From Cunninghamia lanceolata (lineage: Eukaryota; Streptophyta; Pinopsida; Cupressales; Cupressaceae), in NCBI GenBank assembly GCA_027924645.1, contig BSBN01000254.1:11116001-11180000 (forward strand): a stretch of DNA of 64,000 nt, read 5' to 3'. A model generated the notes under the pieces. That model worked only from the letters and a program-made list of their open reading frames with translations. It did no database searches and had not been told where the DNA came from. The first letter of the stretch is position 1. Every line of letters begins with the position of its first letter. Positions 1 through 10,480 of the stretch are shown here, piece after piece. A program made the position numbers and the translations under genes.

Positions 1-70
1 ACCCAAATGAGATTTAAATAATGCTTGGGGGTATGAGGATGTTAAATGAATGCCAATAACATCTTTAAAT

Positions 71-315
71 AGGACAAAACCATAAATAACATGAGCATGT
101 GTTTAGTCGATGGATAATGACTAGTGAAATGGCAGTCAACCAAATTTGAATTTGAATTTTCAAATTTTAGGGATCAAATTCATAGATCTTAAAATAGAAG
201 GACACAACTATAAATAACACAAACATGTGTTTAGTTGATGCATAATGACTAGTGAAATGGTAGAGTCGACAAAATTTGAATTTGAATTTGAATTTTCAAA
301 ATTTAGGGGTCAAAT
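71..315. repeat. Two-unit tandem repeat, about 128 bp
   Basis: Two adjacent units begin with AGGACAAAACCATAAATAAC (71) and AGGACACAACTATAAATAAC (199). Each continues through a shared stretch with TTTAGTYGATG and a run of TTTGAATTTGAAT. The same pair recurs in the second block at about 27898-28145, so the tandem repeat predates the block duplication. No coding role is visible. Confidence 0.75.
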
Positions 316-1015
316 TCATGGTGCACTGGATCACTCTTGTGCGCATGCAATTGACTTGAGATTAAGGAATGTTTATGTCTATGTCTATGCAGAGAAAAAA
401 TATCTAGATATGCAAGGCACAATGAGCGTATATTGTATGGAAAAGTATATAGAAATTGATAACATACTATTTGATGTATAGGAATATGTATAAATAGGAA
501 TAGGTAAAGAATAGAAAAATAATTCTAACTTGAAACAAGATTACACCATTTTTAATATGTAATTTTATTAAGACATTTTCCCAAAATAAACTCAAAATTT
601 AATAAGATTTTTCATAAATATACAAATTTCATCATTGCAAACGGTTAAAATCACACTTAATCTTATAACTGATTATTTAAAAAATAAAACTAAATATTCA
701 ATTTAGAGAACCCATACTTTTTAAACCAATAATAATACTAAATGTTTTCCTTTTAAGGTCTCTAATATTTGCTAGACTTCGTGTATTTGGCCAATGCTAT
801 GCTCAATTCTTCGGGGCATACTTGGCGATGAGTCCAATCAGTTAAGGTGATCCTTAAAAGTCCACACCATGAGCACAATTTCACAAGTTTTTCAACAGAA
901 TTTAATTATTTTGGAATAGAAAGTCATCGTTATCATATGGCCTCCAATATTTGTATGAATACAAAAAAACCTGCATGCCGCACTACTGATGGGCCAGAAT
1001 GCCAAGTAACCACTA

Positions 1016-1354
1016 CTATTGTAGTTGTTTCCCAAGAAAAACAACAAAATCTTGCGTAGAACGAAACCACATTACAATGAATATTATGCAAGTAATGCTA
1101 TTTATCTTTGAAACCCCAATCCTTATTTTATCAGGCACGGGCTGGTGCTCTGATTTGTAAAAGAAATCGTCAACAACGTCTGAGTCGATTATATTTCGAC
1201 CAACCGGCTGTTTTACAAGTGTCGGCTGATTAAAATTTACCACATACAACTGGAGTTTGTTAAGCACTTTTACAGATTCAAAGAAACATACAATGCTCTG
1301 CTTCTCTGAAAACAAGTAGCCATTTACAAAATCAAAACAAATTGCACCATGCAA
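1016..1354 (-). other. Open frame shared with copy 2, function unknown
   Basis: A 112-codon minus-strand open frame. It is partly preserved in the second block (28864-29163), where a 2-nt deletion in the CTTCTCTG stretch breaks the upstream part. Shared segments include QPTLVKQP, GRN-IDSDVVDDFF and SEHQPVPD. I do not recognise a family. It lies downstream, in the same direction, of the NFRKB-like fragment, so it could be 3' untranslated or intronic sequence of that former gene rather than protein-coding. Openness in both copies is weak support because the copies are so similar. Confidence 0.3.
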
Positions 1355-1858
1355 TTCAGGGGCAATTATGCCAGTTTGTAGATTCAGTTATAATTTTTTT
1401 TTTTTTAAGGTTCAGTTATAATATTGTCATAATGTATTCAGATAGGTCTGGATTTTCATATTGATTCACATATACCTATGACGATTCTTCCATAAGGGCC
1501 TAGGAACTATGGCCACAACAACTAACAGCTGTGATGAGAATGGAACTTGAACCAGTCCTGCATTAGCCAAAGAAAAGCTTCCACCGATTTATTATATACC
1601 AGAGTTTACTTTTTTCTTCTCGTCACTTACAAAGAAAAACAGAAGAACCAATCCATTCACCCAAAAAAAAAAAAGAAGAAAAAGAAAAACCTATAAACTA
1701 AGGACAGTTAACTCACGCTTATATTTTTCTAGTAGTTCGGAGAACATTCTGTCATCTCGCTTGCAAGTATCAGACAACAGCCGCTTGAACGATTGTGATT
1801 GCTATTAAACCGGTATGATACTTCTCCAAATCCTTGAAATACTGTGACTCACAAATCT

Positions 1859-2336
1859 TCAATTCCCATTCCTTTTGAAGTACTGCATCTGGACTTTCTT
1901 TTCCTTCACAAACACTTTTGCACCACAAATAGACCTTACATCCGAATTGTCTGTGTGACTTTTGAGATCCGATATGTCTGAAGGAACTATTATTTCTTGA
2001 GCTCTTTCTGGAATTCTTATCCTACACATATTCTTCATCGCTCTTTTGCTTTTTCCGATCTGATCGTTGGCGACGGTATGCATCTGGGATGAGACACTGC
2101 TTTCTCTTTCTGGTCTTCTTTTCCTCTGTTGAGCACAGATCATGCTTCTCTTGCTCCATTGCTGTGCTCTGATTAGAATCAATCCCAGGGAGCCTGTCTA
2201 TGTTGAGTTTACTAAGGGGGCCTTTTTCATCTCTTTTATAAACATAAAGGGCAAAGATGAGAGTGCAACCTAGAATTAGGGTTAGTATTACCTTTAGATC
2301 AATTAAATGGAAAAGTAGGTAGGGATTTAATTCCAC
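1859..2336 (-). pseudogene. NFRKB-like N-terminal fragment, copy 1 (deleted DEUBAD part)
   Basis: Two overlapping minus-strand frames cover this stretch. The 107-codon frame ending at 1859 contains a basic region (KRRPERESSVSSQ), then DQIGKSKRAMKNM, then VPSDISDLK. From family knowledge, plant nuclear factor related to kappa-B-binding proteins (NFRKB-like, INO80-associated) carry a basic N-terminus, a DQIG motif and then a DEUBAD-type helical domain; the match is from memory and not searched. Directly after ISDLK this copy lacks 29 codons present in copy 2, an in-frame deletion that removes the core of the domain. No intact start, later exons or C-terminal half are visible, so it is a gene fragment, probably non-functional. 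Confidence 0.45.
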
Positions 2337-3044
2337 GCATAAACAGTCCAGTGCATAGCTATCTATTCAAGCACTCTTTTATAAACATAAAGGGCAAAGA
2401 TGAGAGTGCAACGTAGAATTATGGTTAGTATTACCCTTAGATCAATTAAATGGAAAAGTAGGTAGGGATTTAATTCCACGCGTAAACAACCTAGGTCCCA
2501 CATAAATATGGAAGAGTTTAGAGAGCTGGCTTGTAATGTACATTTAGGTAGGGATTTAAGTCCACATGTAAACAACCGAGTTCATAGCTATTTAGGCAAA
2601 GACCTAGGCCCCACATAAATAAATGGTGTTTGATTACAATGTGAGTAGTTGTTAGGTAAAGATTAAGGTCCCACATAATTAATCGGTGTTTGACTACAAC
2701 CCACCTAAATTTTATGTCTTCCTTACAATTAAATTTAAATGCTAGATTTGATATTCATTATAAATAAATTTAACCACTTTTTTGATTTGATAATTAACCA
2801 TTATTTTTTATTGAATGTATTAAATAATAATTCCATATGAATTAAAGATATGATATTTTCACATCTATAGAGAAAACTTATGAGGATTTTTTGTTATAAG
2901 TTTTACAATAAATCATATAGACTTTATATTAGACTTGTAAATTATTTAATATTAAAAAATATTAATTTTTTACGTTCTAAAAACTATATATAAAATTATT
3001 AGTAAGTATTTGTGTATTGAATATATTGTACTTCTTATGGTTAT

Positions 3045-3063
3045 TAAAATATTGTTATATAAA
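3045..3063. repeat. Target-site duplication, left (19 bp)
   Basis: TAAAATATTGTTATATAAA occurs here and again, perfectly, at 4165-4183, bracketing the 1.1-kb insertion. A direct repeat of this length is typical of LINE-machinery (target-primed) insertion. The second copy of the host block near 30885-30906 runs straight through a single version of the site. Confidence 0.9.
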
Positions 3064-4164
3064 TGGGCACCCAATCCACATTTTTTAGGATGGGTCGACT
3101 CCTTATGCCATCATAATGGCATTTCATCCCTGAGTAGTAAGGTTTCAGGGTGACGGAAAAGTCTCACGCTCCATCTCTGGCAGATTCATTCCTTGCTTCA
3201 GAATGAGTGCAGACAGCAGTTTGTGATTGGCATAGAAGCCTCCAGAAGGGTTCCTTCTCTTCCATTTAAGACAACCTGAGTAGGTAAAGCGACAGAGGTG
3301 ATGTTTGCATAGTCAATATGGTAGGAGGCTCTGGCTACATAGCGAAGATCTCAAGCCATGGCCTGCTAAACATGGGCCTATCGACTCCTCTCCAGCTAGA
3401 GAGCTCTGTCAGACAGATGGCCTTTAAAGGCGTCGTAACTGACCAATGGCTTAAGCGCATACTACGGAGGCACGAAGGGCTGCTTCTCTCGGTGGTGAAG
3501 ATTATATTGGGGAAGGATTTCCTAGTGGCCGATGAATTCTACAGGGTCGACACTCACGTCTCTTCCTATTTCTTAGCCTCCATTTTGGATGCAGGAGTGT
3601 CAAAGGAGGTAGCGAAAGGTCTAATGTTGAAGCTCTTTAAGCCTAAAATCCTTGGCAACATGGGCCACATTCTCAGTGCAGTTATCCCTGGGGCAAGAAT
3701 CCCGCGCCCAATGGACATCATGGCCCCTCAGGATCCTCTGGCGGTGCTGAAGGTTTTTCCTCTCCTACTTGACTTGAAGGGAATGTCACTGATAGAGCAC
3801 CAGAATCGAGTTCTTTAGGTATGTGGCATTCTTCACGATCTGCTGACTGAGGACAGGGACACTAGGGTGAAGGATTGGGTAGATAGGCTCCAGTCAATGG
3901 CAAGGGAGCTTGACCTACTCTAAGAACTCGATCATTCCCATCCATGGCCCTGTATAGTTAGTCTAAGAAGGTAGGTAGCCTATAGTTATGCCTTTGTTTG
4001 CAGTTAGTTGTTTTGGCTTTGGATATAGTTCATACTTGGCATATTAGATTGGGCCTGGACAATCAATTTTTTGAAATCCACAGGTAAATGGCTTATAGGC
4101 ACCTGTGTGTATATTCCCATACCATATCAATATAAATAAAACAAGTTTACGAATAAAAATAAAA
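3064..4164 (+). mobile_element. Retroposed 1.1-kb insertion with A-rich tail
   Basis: The segment is absent from the otherwise matching copy 2 and is flanked by a 19-bp perfect direct repeat. It is notably more GC-rich than its surroundings, contains one open frame, and ends in an A-rich tail with AATAAA motifs (about 4130-4164). No LTR, no terminal inverted repeat and no reverse transcriptase are present. These features fit an RNA copied into the genome by LINE enzymes, either a processed gene copy or a short non-autonomous retroposon. The direction is plus, set by the tail. The source transcript is not identified. Confidence 0.8.
3318..3923 (+). CDS. Unidentified ORF carried by the retroposed segment
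   Basis: An ATG at 3318 opens 166 codons to a TAG at 3816. The same frame then continues for another 34 codons (VCGILHDLLTEDRD to SMARELDLL) to TAA at 3921, so the TAG probably replaced a CAG and the original protein was about 200 residues or more. Composition is that of a real protein: charged and hydrophobic residues alternate, with segments such as DQWLKRILRRHEGLL and ASILDAGVSKEVAKGLMLKLF that look helical. There is no signal peptide, membrane segment or metal-binding motif. I do not recognise a family. A gag-like or capsid-like protein, or an N-terminally truncated host protein, are both possible. Confidence 0.5.
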
Positions 4165-4572
4165 TAAAATATTGTTATATAAAATGACATTATTTATAAG
4201 ATTTGTATTAGTTAAATACATTATTTCTAATAAAAGAAAATTATTTTAAGATTTTTTAAAAATAAATTGTAAAATAATGTTTAAGTTTTTATGAATAAAT
4301 GTAATTATATGAAAAAAAAATTTAGACAATAGAATGAAATATTTAATTTAAAGGATTAATGATTTTTGTATTATTTAATCAATTAAAAATTTAGATTATA
4401 TAGATATTTGTCTTTAGATAGTGGATTACAATATTCTAAGGAAGCATACTCAAACTAAATGCCATCCATATGTTAAGCTACCACAAGTAGGGAATCTAGT
4501 CCCTCAAAGTCACCTAAAGGTAAATCCTAGCTCAATTTACCTTAAGGGATTGGAACCTTGGTGGATAGCTGA

Positions 4573-5159
4573 TGGAGGAACTTCCGAAGATCATAACTTT
4601 TGACTCAGATGTGGGTTTTCTACGAGATATTACGGGTGGATGCAAGAATGAACCTAAAGCACTCTAACTAATTCTATCTAAATTATGGCAAGAAAAGACA
4701 TCTAATGCAAGAATGTTTTGTGTTTGTGATCAGGTTAACTTACAGAGTCTTGATTTTTGTTATTATATCTTTCTATGCTACTCGAGGATGTCAAAAACTA
4801 GAGATACTATGATGGGGGCATAATCATTTTCTTTGTCTATTGTTTGTGGATTAATCTTTAGTAATGTGAAGCCTTGTCTAATGATATGATCGGCAAAAGA
4901 TCATTGAGGACTTCTAAGGTCTAACATGAATGGGGGTAATCCTTGTCTGTTGATACGCAAGAAATACTCAGGTCATTTTGGTTCAATTATACCTAGAGGC
5001 TTGTATTAACTTGCTAAATCAAAATTGATGTAAGCGATACTCAGGTCATCTCAGTTCAAATTATACCTAGATGCTTGTATTTTCTTACAACATTTGGAAA
5101 AGGTACCAAAATAATCGCCTAATGATGAAATAAGCAATTCAAAATACTTACAAAATCAA
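4573..5159. other. Non-coding stretch with a 44-bp repeated segment
   Basis: No open frame of note. A segment beginning ATACTCAGGTCAT and ending GCTTGTATT occurs at 4964-5007 and again at 5038-5082 with a few changes. The stretch could be the 3' flank of the PMD-bearing unit to the right, but no boundary is visible. Confidence 0.5.
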
Positions 5160-5960
5160 GATGGAAAAACCATTTGGCATCCATATCGTATCCATTTACA
5201 TCCATATCCCATACAATAATGATCCAAAATGAAGAGTGTCAATGTTTACACATACAAGCTTGTGATCGTTTCATTCACATTTATTCTGTTAGTCAGTCTT
5301 CTATCCATCATTGTGTCATTTCTGTGTCGATCAAGTACATTTGGACATAACAAAAACATAGCATTAAATTGCATATCATATCCCATGAGATAGTCATTAA
5401 CATGATTAGATCATTCGCATACACAATAGTGCATTAGGTCATCCATATACATTTGCATCATAATGTAGTATCAATAGAAAAAATAAAAAACATAGACAAG
5501 TACATCACATAACACTGTATAATCATATAGCAAATATCCATATTTGCATAGTAGATCAGCATAAATCATCTAAGTCTGCATTATGTCATTATCATATCAG
5601 AGTCCTAGACTCATAGGTAAACATCATAGTATAGAATCAATACAGTACATTCATAACGACATCACATAGCATCATATAGACAAAATAAAAGTGTACATCA
5701 CATATGAAACATCATAAAATAAAATGCATCCATGACATATAGCATCAACAACTGCATATATAGATCATCAATAGCTGCATCATCATATAAATATCACATA
5801 AAAACATCTCCAAATGTACAATATCAAAGTCCATCTCTGAGTCAAAATCATATACAATGTATACATCACATAAATAATGATACATGTCTCAGTACAAAAT
5901 GATACAAGTATGTACACATCAGGCTATCTAAGCCATCAAAAGGTGTATACATAAGCCAAA
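5160..5960. repeat. Low-complexity CATA/ATCA-rich tract
   Basis: About 800 bp built almost wholly from short words such as CATCATA, ACATCACATA and CATATC, with no fixed period and no long open frame. It directly follows (in the minus-strand sense) the end of the PMD gene, so it may be its 3' flank. Confidence 0.6.
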
Positions 5961-5969
5961 ATCGGTACA

Positions 5970-7856
5970 ATATATGGGCTAGCCCTGCTACCATGGAACA
6001 TTGCTCCCAGCACTGCCCTCTCTATCCCCTCCTCTGCTAGCCCCTGATTGTTGTGGGTGCATCACCGAAGCTGTAGACTGCGACCCCCCTACTCTCTGAG
6101 AAGTGCATGCCACTGATTGGCTCCTAAAGTTCGATGCCCTCTAATCCACTAGCATAGCCCCATAGTATAGACCTCTATAGTACTGAGTCTAGACCTACGT
6201 TGTAGAAAGCTCTACCTAAACCTATGCAAGCTTCGCATGTGCCTGTTGCACCTATGTACCCAAAAATATAGTAGCCCCATCTGTACCCAAAGTGGCTAGG
6301 GCCGCGTCTCTCTCCAATTAGAAAGCCTGCACCCTCGCCAATGTTGCATCATGCTCTGTAGTGAGCCTAGATAAAACTCATGCATCTAACTCTCTTCGAG
6401 ACTCTACCACTCAGAGATGTGCCCTAAGTTGCCTCACCTGTCCATGTAGTATAATAATAGCCAACTACCATAAATCAGGCTGGGCAGGATCCTGAGGAAC
6501 TTGAACCTGTGGAACCTGCTACTGAGGCACCTGCTACTGACCTACCTACTGTGCAACCTGTGGCTGCACTACCTACTGCTGCTGGGAAGGTCATTCCCCA
6601 ACTCTCCTCCTCTATCTCTGCCTCCCTCTACCTCCATCTCCTCCTCCTCCTCCTCTGTCACCTCCATCTCCACCATCATATCCATCTCCCCCTCCTCCTA
6701 TCCCCCTCCATCTCCTCCTCCTCCTACCTTCCCCATCCTCATCATCTGAGTCCTCCTCATCTAGCCGAGGCACCAACTCTCCTAGTCTTGAGTATCTCAG
6801 AAATGGGTGTGTAGCCAACAACTCCTCATAATCAGGAGTCATACTTACGTCTATCACCTCCCTCCTCATCGACCACACCACATAAGGAGTCTGCTGAAAC
6901 TCTGCTAAGGCCTCCTCATAAGAAGCAACTAGGCCCCATTTGAACTGCTCTGCATGTGTGCGCAAATTGAGCCTACCCCTATGGCATGCCCTATATCCTG
7001 CCAAACTATCTCTGAACCCTGCTAACAATCTATCTGTCTAGTATGAATCGAGTCCTACCAATGATCCACTGAGTCTGAAAGCAATAGGGTGGCTCGTTGT
7101 CCTTATCATCCCAACGCTCACACTCCAAGTAGGGACACCATAAAACTCTATCTACATTGTCTAGTGCATGTCTCCAGTATTCAAGCTTTCCCAGCTTGTG
7201 CTGGGAAATAACGCTTGCATATCCATAGCTGTACTGCTCACCCCTCTACCTAGAAAACATGCATATTGGCTGAGTGATTGCAATATGCTCCCATAGCCAA
7301 AATTGAAGTAGTGAAACACCTGTCGACAAATTGGCACCCCTGTGGTATACCACCTGATGCATATCTTGGTATAGGTGAGCTAAAACACAGACACCCCATG
7401 CAAAATGGGTGCCCTCTATGATCATCTGCTCCATGACCTGACCCCAACCAATCAGGAATCCACACAACCTCCTATCAGGGTAGACAAAACCCCTGATCAA
7501 CCCAGCCACTATCCCTGGGAAGTAGTCATCGTGGTCATGAATATCCTACCAAGAGATACCTATCCCTCTTGCTTAGCATCATCAAAAACTTGCCTGCACT
7601 CTGCTAGTCCTGCGTCCCGCTGAGGATCATACTCTTCTAGCTCACCCTGTATCGGCAAGTGCATAATCCTATAGACATCCTCCAAGGTAATCACCATCTC
7701 ACCAGTAGGCAAGTGGATGGTCCCATTCTCACTATGGAATCGCTCCACTACTATAGTTAACAAACTGATGTTCACACAAACCTCAAGCATGAAGCACACA
7801 TAGTCTAGACCCATAGCGCCGAGAGCCTCTCGATCTATCTCCATAAGCATGTACAA
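5970..7856 (-). pseudogene. Plant mobile domain (PMD) gene, broken
   Basis: Reading the minus strand from 7856, the first segment has ERFHSENGTIHLPTGEM followed by ITLEDVYRIMHLPI, the hallmark opening of the plant mobile domain (PF10536, the MAIN/aminotransferase-like group). A shift near 7510-7560 moves to a second frame with GTHFAWGVCVLAHLYQDM and LQFWLWEHI, continuing past a TAG (7246) through YWRHALDNVDRVLWCPYLE and IIGRTRFILDR. A second shift near 7030 returns to the first frame for the domain end, an acidic tail (DEEDSDDEDGEG) and a Gln/Pro-rich and coiled-coil stretch to about 5970 with several TAG stops. The order of PMD motifs is complete, so a full-length gene of roughly 620 codons has decayed. 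PMD proteins are found as host silencing factors (MAIN family) and as passengers of transposons; the setting favours a transposon passenger. Confidence 0.8.
6590..6740. repeat. CTC/CCT-rich microsatellite within the PMD gene
   Basis: Runs of CTC, CCT and TCC triplets here encode, on the minus strand, the Gly/Asp/Arg-rich region following the acidic tail of the PMD gene. Long plus-strand open frames over the same bases are by-products of the triplet composition. Confidence 0.7.
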
Positions 7857-8149
7857 CTACAACAACTACAAGGGAAACTGCTCCCATGACATAAGTACAT
7901 CACGAATGTCTTCCTACAATCAAGCAACACAATGCGTCAACCAAAACTACATAACTACTCAACACTATCTAAAGCATCATATCAATTACTTAACATATCA
8001 AATTGATCAAAACAACATACAACATCTCTTGACTAGATTCCTGTAATCTAGAAGATCACTTATCGATTGACGCATCGAGCAAGATGCCAATCAAGTCAAT
8101 TTCATTAAGAAAATTGACTATGTAAAACATATGCACTGAACCAGAAGGT

Positions 8150-8465
8150 ACAGGTGCCATTTCATAATAAATACGCCACTTTTGGCAAATGCACCACCAA
8201 ATTGAGTATAAGCGTAGTTCTGTATCAAAAGCGTAGCTTCTTAGTGAATGCGCCGCAACGTGTCATCCATGCGCAACTTCTACGTATGCGCCATTTCCCA
8301 TATCAAATGTGTAAAAACCTATTGTATGCACCGACTTATATCAGGCATGCGCAAAACTTGTATATGCACTGTATCATACTATAAATGCATTGAATCATAT
8401 CATATGCATGGTTTCAGAGTGCATATGCACCGAAACATAGATGAACGCATATGTCTTACCTAAAC
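8150..8465. repeat. Degenerate ATGCGCC-type short repeats
   Basis: At least a dozen variants of the word ATGCGCC or ATGCACC (for example AATGCGCCG, CATGCGCAA, TATGCGCCA, TATGCACCG, CATGCGCAA) occur at roughly 20-35 bp spacing. The stretch lies just upstream (minus-strand sense) of the PMD gene. It looks like an eroded tandem repeat; a regulatory role is possible but unsupported. Confidence 0.5.
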
Positions 8466-8929
8466 TTTCCCTAGCATTTATTGCACAAATAAATGACCCT
8501 AGGCAAGTTTTTTCAAACTACATACCAGTGGTCCTATGTCAGTTGGCTGATCAAACCATCAGACTCACTTAAAGAAGTACTCTTCACACAGAATATCCAT
8601 CTCCATGCCGACTTCTCTATGTTCTTGTGCTCTCTTAAGCTCTCCAGGACCTATCAACAAAAAGCCAAGTGTGCAAATGACTAGGATTGTGGACCCAGCT
8701 CCTATATATAGTAAGTGTACCCTAACTAGTTGTGTGGCGATCGTGACTACTTTCCAAGATTGTTTCTTCCCGTTTCTCTGAACCATAACCAATTTTTCAT
8801 CCTATCATAATTTTCACCTTCTTCTTCATGAGATTTCCATCTCCTGTCCTTCTACCTTCTTCCCGTCCAATCTCCCGAGGGGGCATCCTACCATCGTTAA
8901 ACCTGTACTAGGGGTAAGTTGGGGCATGT
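8466..8929. other. No recognised feature
   Basis: A minus-strand open frame of 75 codons at 8565-8792 has no recognisable motif. Near 8920 there is a purine-rich stretch (AGGGGTAAGTTGGGG) that could be a polypurine tract for the LTR-like region to the right. Confidence 0.4.
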
Positions 8930-10098
8930 ATCATTATCAGAAAAATCTATTCTTTGAAGCAAAGCTATAAAATGCATTGCATCAAAGAGGGGCAAAATGT
9001 ATACACCTAAAAATGACAAGACTCTATCTAAATAAATATTCTTAATATTTATTTCATTCTAATTTCTCTATCAATAAATAAATCAATTTATTTATTTATT
9101 CAATTCATATTCCTCTAAATTAATTAAATATCAAAATATTTAATTACCTCTGCTAAAGTCAAAATTAAATAAAATCCTTTATTTAATTAAATTCTTCGAA
9201 ACAATTAAATAATTCTTAATTGTTTAATTAAGTCAATTCTTCTTCCAAATTTACATAAATCAATCAAATTTATTTAAAATCCTCTCAATCTCTAAAAATA
9301 GAATACAATCAAATATTTTATTTATTCTTCCAAATCATGCACAAAAAATTAAATAAATCTATTTATTTAATTTGCTTTCTTATCTTCTCAAATATCTTCC
9401 AAATCTTCTAAAAATAAGTCTTCTTCTTAATGCACACAAAATTAAATAATTTATTATTTAATTTCTCTCAAATCATGCAAAAGAAAATCACAAGTTGAGT
9501 TAACTGACTCAATCAACCTTGTTTTCATCAATAACTCTTAAATTAGAAAAAAATATTCTAATTTATAAAATCAAATTTTATCTTTATAAAAGAAAGTAGT
9601 TAACTCAAACAAAATAGCTTTTGTGTGACACTTGTCTTCTTTCTATTCGCGCACATTCTCTCAAGGTTTCTATACCGTTGATCTTCTCTCTCACGAGGCT
9701 ATAAATTGAACCCAATTCCTCCATTTCATTCATCCAAGCTTTTAGTAACATTACTCTGTAGGAATTACAGCGCGCCGTTGGCACCCAAGTCATTCCATTT
9801 GCTTGTGATCACCCTTTTACAATATCATTACCATTGTTGTGAAGCTCATCTTCATTGCAGTAAACTATCATAGCCATTCCCATTTGACATCTTGGAATAG
9901 AAAGGAAGTGCACCTTCTGAGGGCCATATTCATAGACAAGATCATTTGTGATAGGCAATCAATGGAAGCCATGAAGTGAAGAGGTTTGCAAAGGTTTGAA
10001 GTTCTTTGTTTGATTGATTTCTTTGTGTCTTATTTCATTGAGTTATTGGGTATTGTTGATTTTATATTGATTATTCATTTACACCAATTTTCCCATAA
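8930..10098 (+). mobile_element. Candidate LTR of about 1.1 kb (boundaries uncertain)
   Basis: A purine-rich stretch ends near 8935, after which about 600 bp of extremely AT-rich sequence (many TTTATTTAATT words) is followed by a TATA-like TATAAAT at 9700 and then more balanced sequence to CATAACA at 10098. The Copia gag remnant starts immediately to the right. This matches the U3-R-U5 layout of a plant LTR. A normal primer-binding site is not visible; GTTGGTTGCAACAAGTGGTAAG follows instead, perhaps a deleted version. No second copy is in the window, so it may be the 5' LTR of the Copia remnant or an unrelated solo LTR. Confidence 0.4.
9700..9706 (+). promoter_or_regulatory. TATA box candidate of LTR-like region
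   Basis: TATAAAT lies inside GAGGCTATAAATTGAACCC, a typical spacing and context for a plant LTR promoter, about 400 bp before the proposed LTR end. Confidence 0.35.
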
Positions 10099-10353
10099 CA
10101 GTTGGTTGCAACAAGTGGTAAGAAACTCGATAAAATAGATCAAGATGAGTGGGATAAGATGGATAAGAAAGCATGGGGGACAATCTGGCTTTCTCTTGTA
10201 GACTCTATTTTGGTAAATGTTTCAGAAAAGAAAAATACATATGATCTATGGAAATGGTTGGGTGAGATCTACTAAGCTAAGAGTATGGTAAATATGTTAT
10301 ATTTGAAAATAATTTCTTTTTCTCTAAAAATGAAGGAAGGTGATTCAATTATT
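10099..10353 (+). pseudogene. Copia element A, gag part 1
   Basis: The plus strand reads KKLDKIDQDEWDKMDKKAW, then GTIWLSLVDSILVNVSEKKN, then YDLWKWLGEIY and a TAG, then LKIISFSLKMKEGDS. This is the UBN2-type gag of plant Copia elements (the 'W..D..A...I...L..S' and 'LW..L...Y' signature). The protein start is missing, probably by a deletion joining the primer site to gag. Reading stops at 10353 because a LINE has inserted; gag resumes at 15247. Confidence 0.8.
10333..10353. repeat. LINE target-site duplication, left (21 bp)
   Basis: This 21-base stretch matches 15247-15267 at 18 of 21 positions. The shared core is GAAGGTG-TTCAA-TATT. The repeat restores the Copia gag reading when the intervening 4.9 kb is ignored, which supports it as a true target duplication. 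Confidence 0.8.
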
Positions 10354-10480
10354 TATTATAAAAGGGGTAAAATGAGTTTTGAAGAGGCTCTAAAACCCTA
10401 CAACTAGATGCTACCCCAAAGATATAACAAGGTAGGATAGCAGCCAAAAGACAAAAAACACCTAAAGCAACAAAACATGC

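Larger units (their letters stand above)
1..4572. repeat. Segmental duplication, copy 1
   Basis: This block matches 27828-31289 in the same orientation, from the first base of the window to about 4572, where the two copies stop resembling each other (GGATAGCTGATGG here, GGATGGCTCAAGT there). By eye most lines differ at only a few positions. Copy 1 has a 1.1-kb insertion at 3064-4164 and a segment near 2730-2860 that copy 2 lacks. Copy 2 has small extra segments, for example near 28930. Because the window begins inside the match, the true left end may lie further upstream. The block contains an NFRKB-like fragment and otherwise AT-rich DNA. The 27.8-kb spacing with unrelated transposons between suggests a duplication later pushed apart, or two members of a low-copy repeat. 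Confidence 0.9.

Noticed and set aside
6501..6814. Two plus-strand frames rich in Leu, Ser and Pro
   Set aside because: They are antisense to the PMD gene and arise from the CTC/CCT triplet run.
5160..8465. CRISPR-like or satellite array
   Set aside because: Words repeat without a fixed unit or spacer length, and the setting is a plant nuclear genome.
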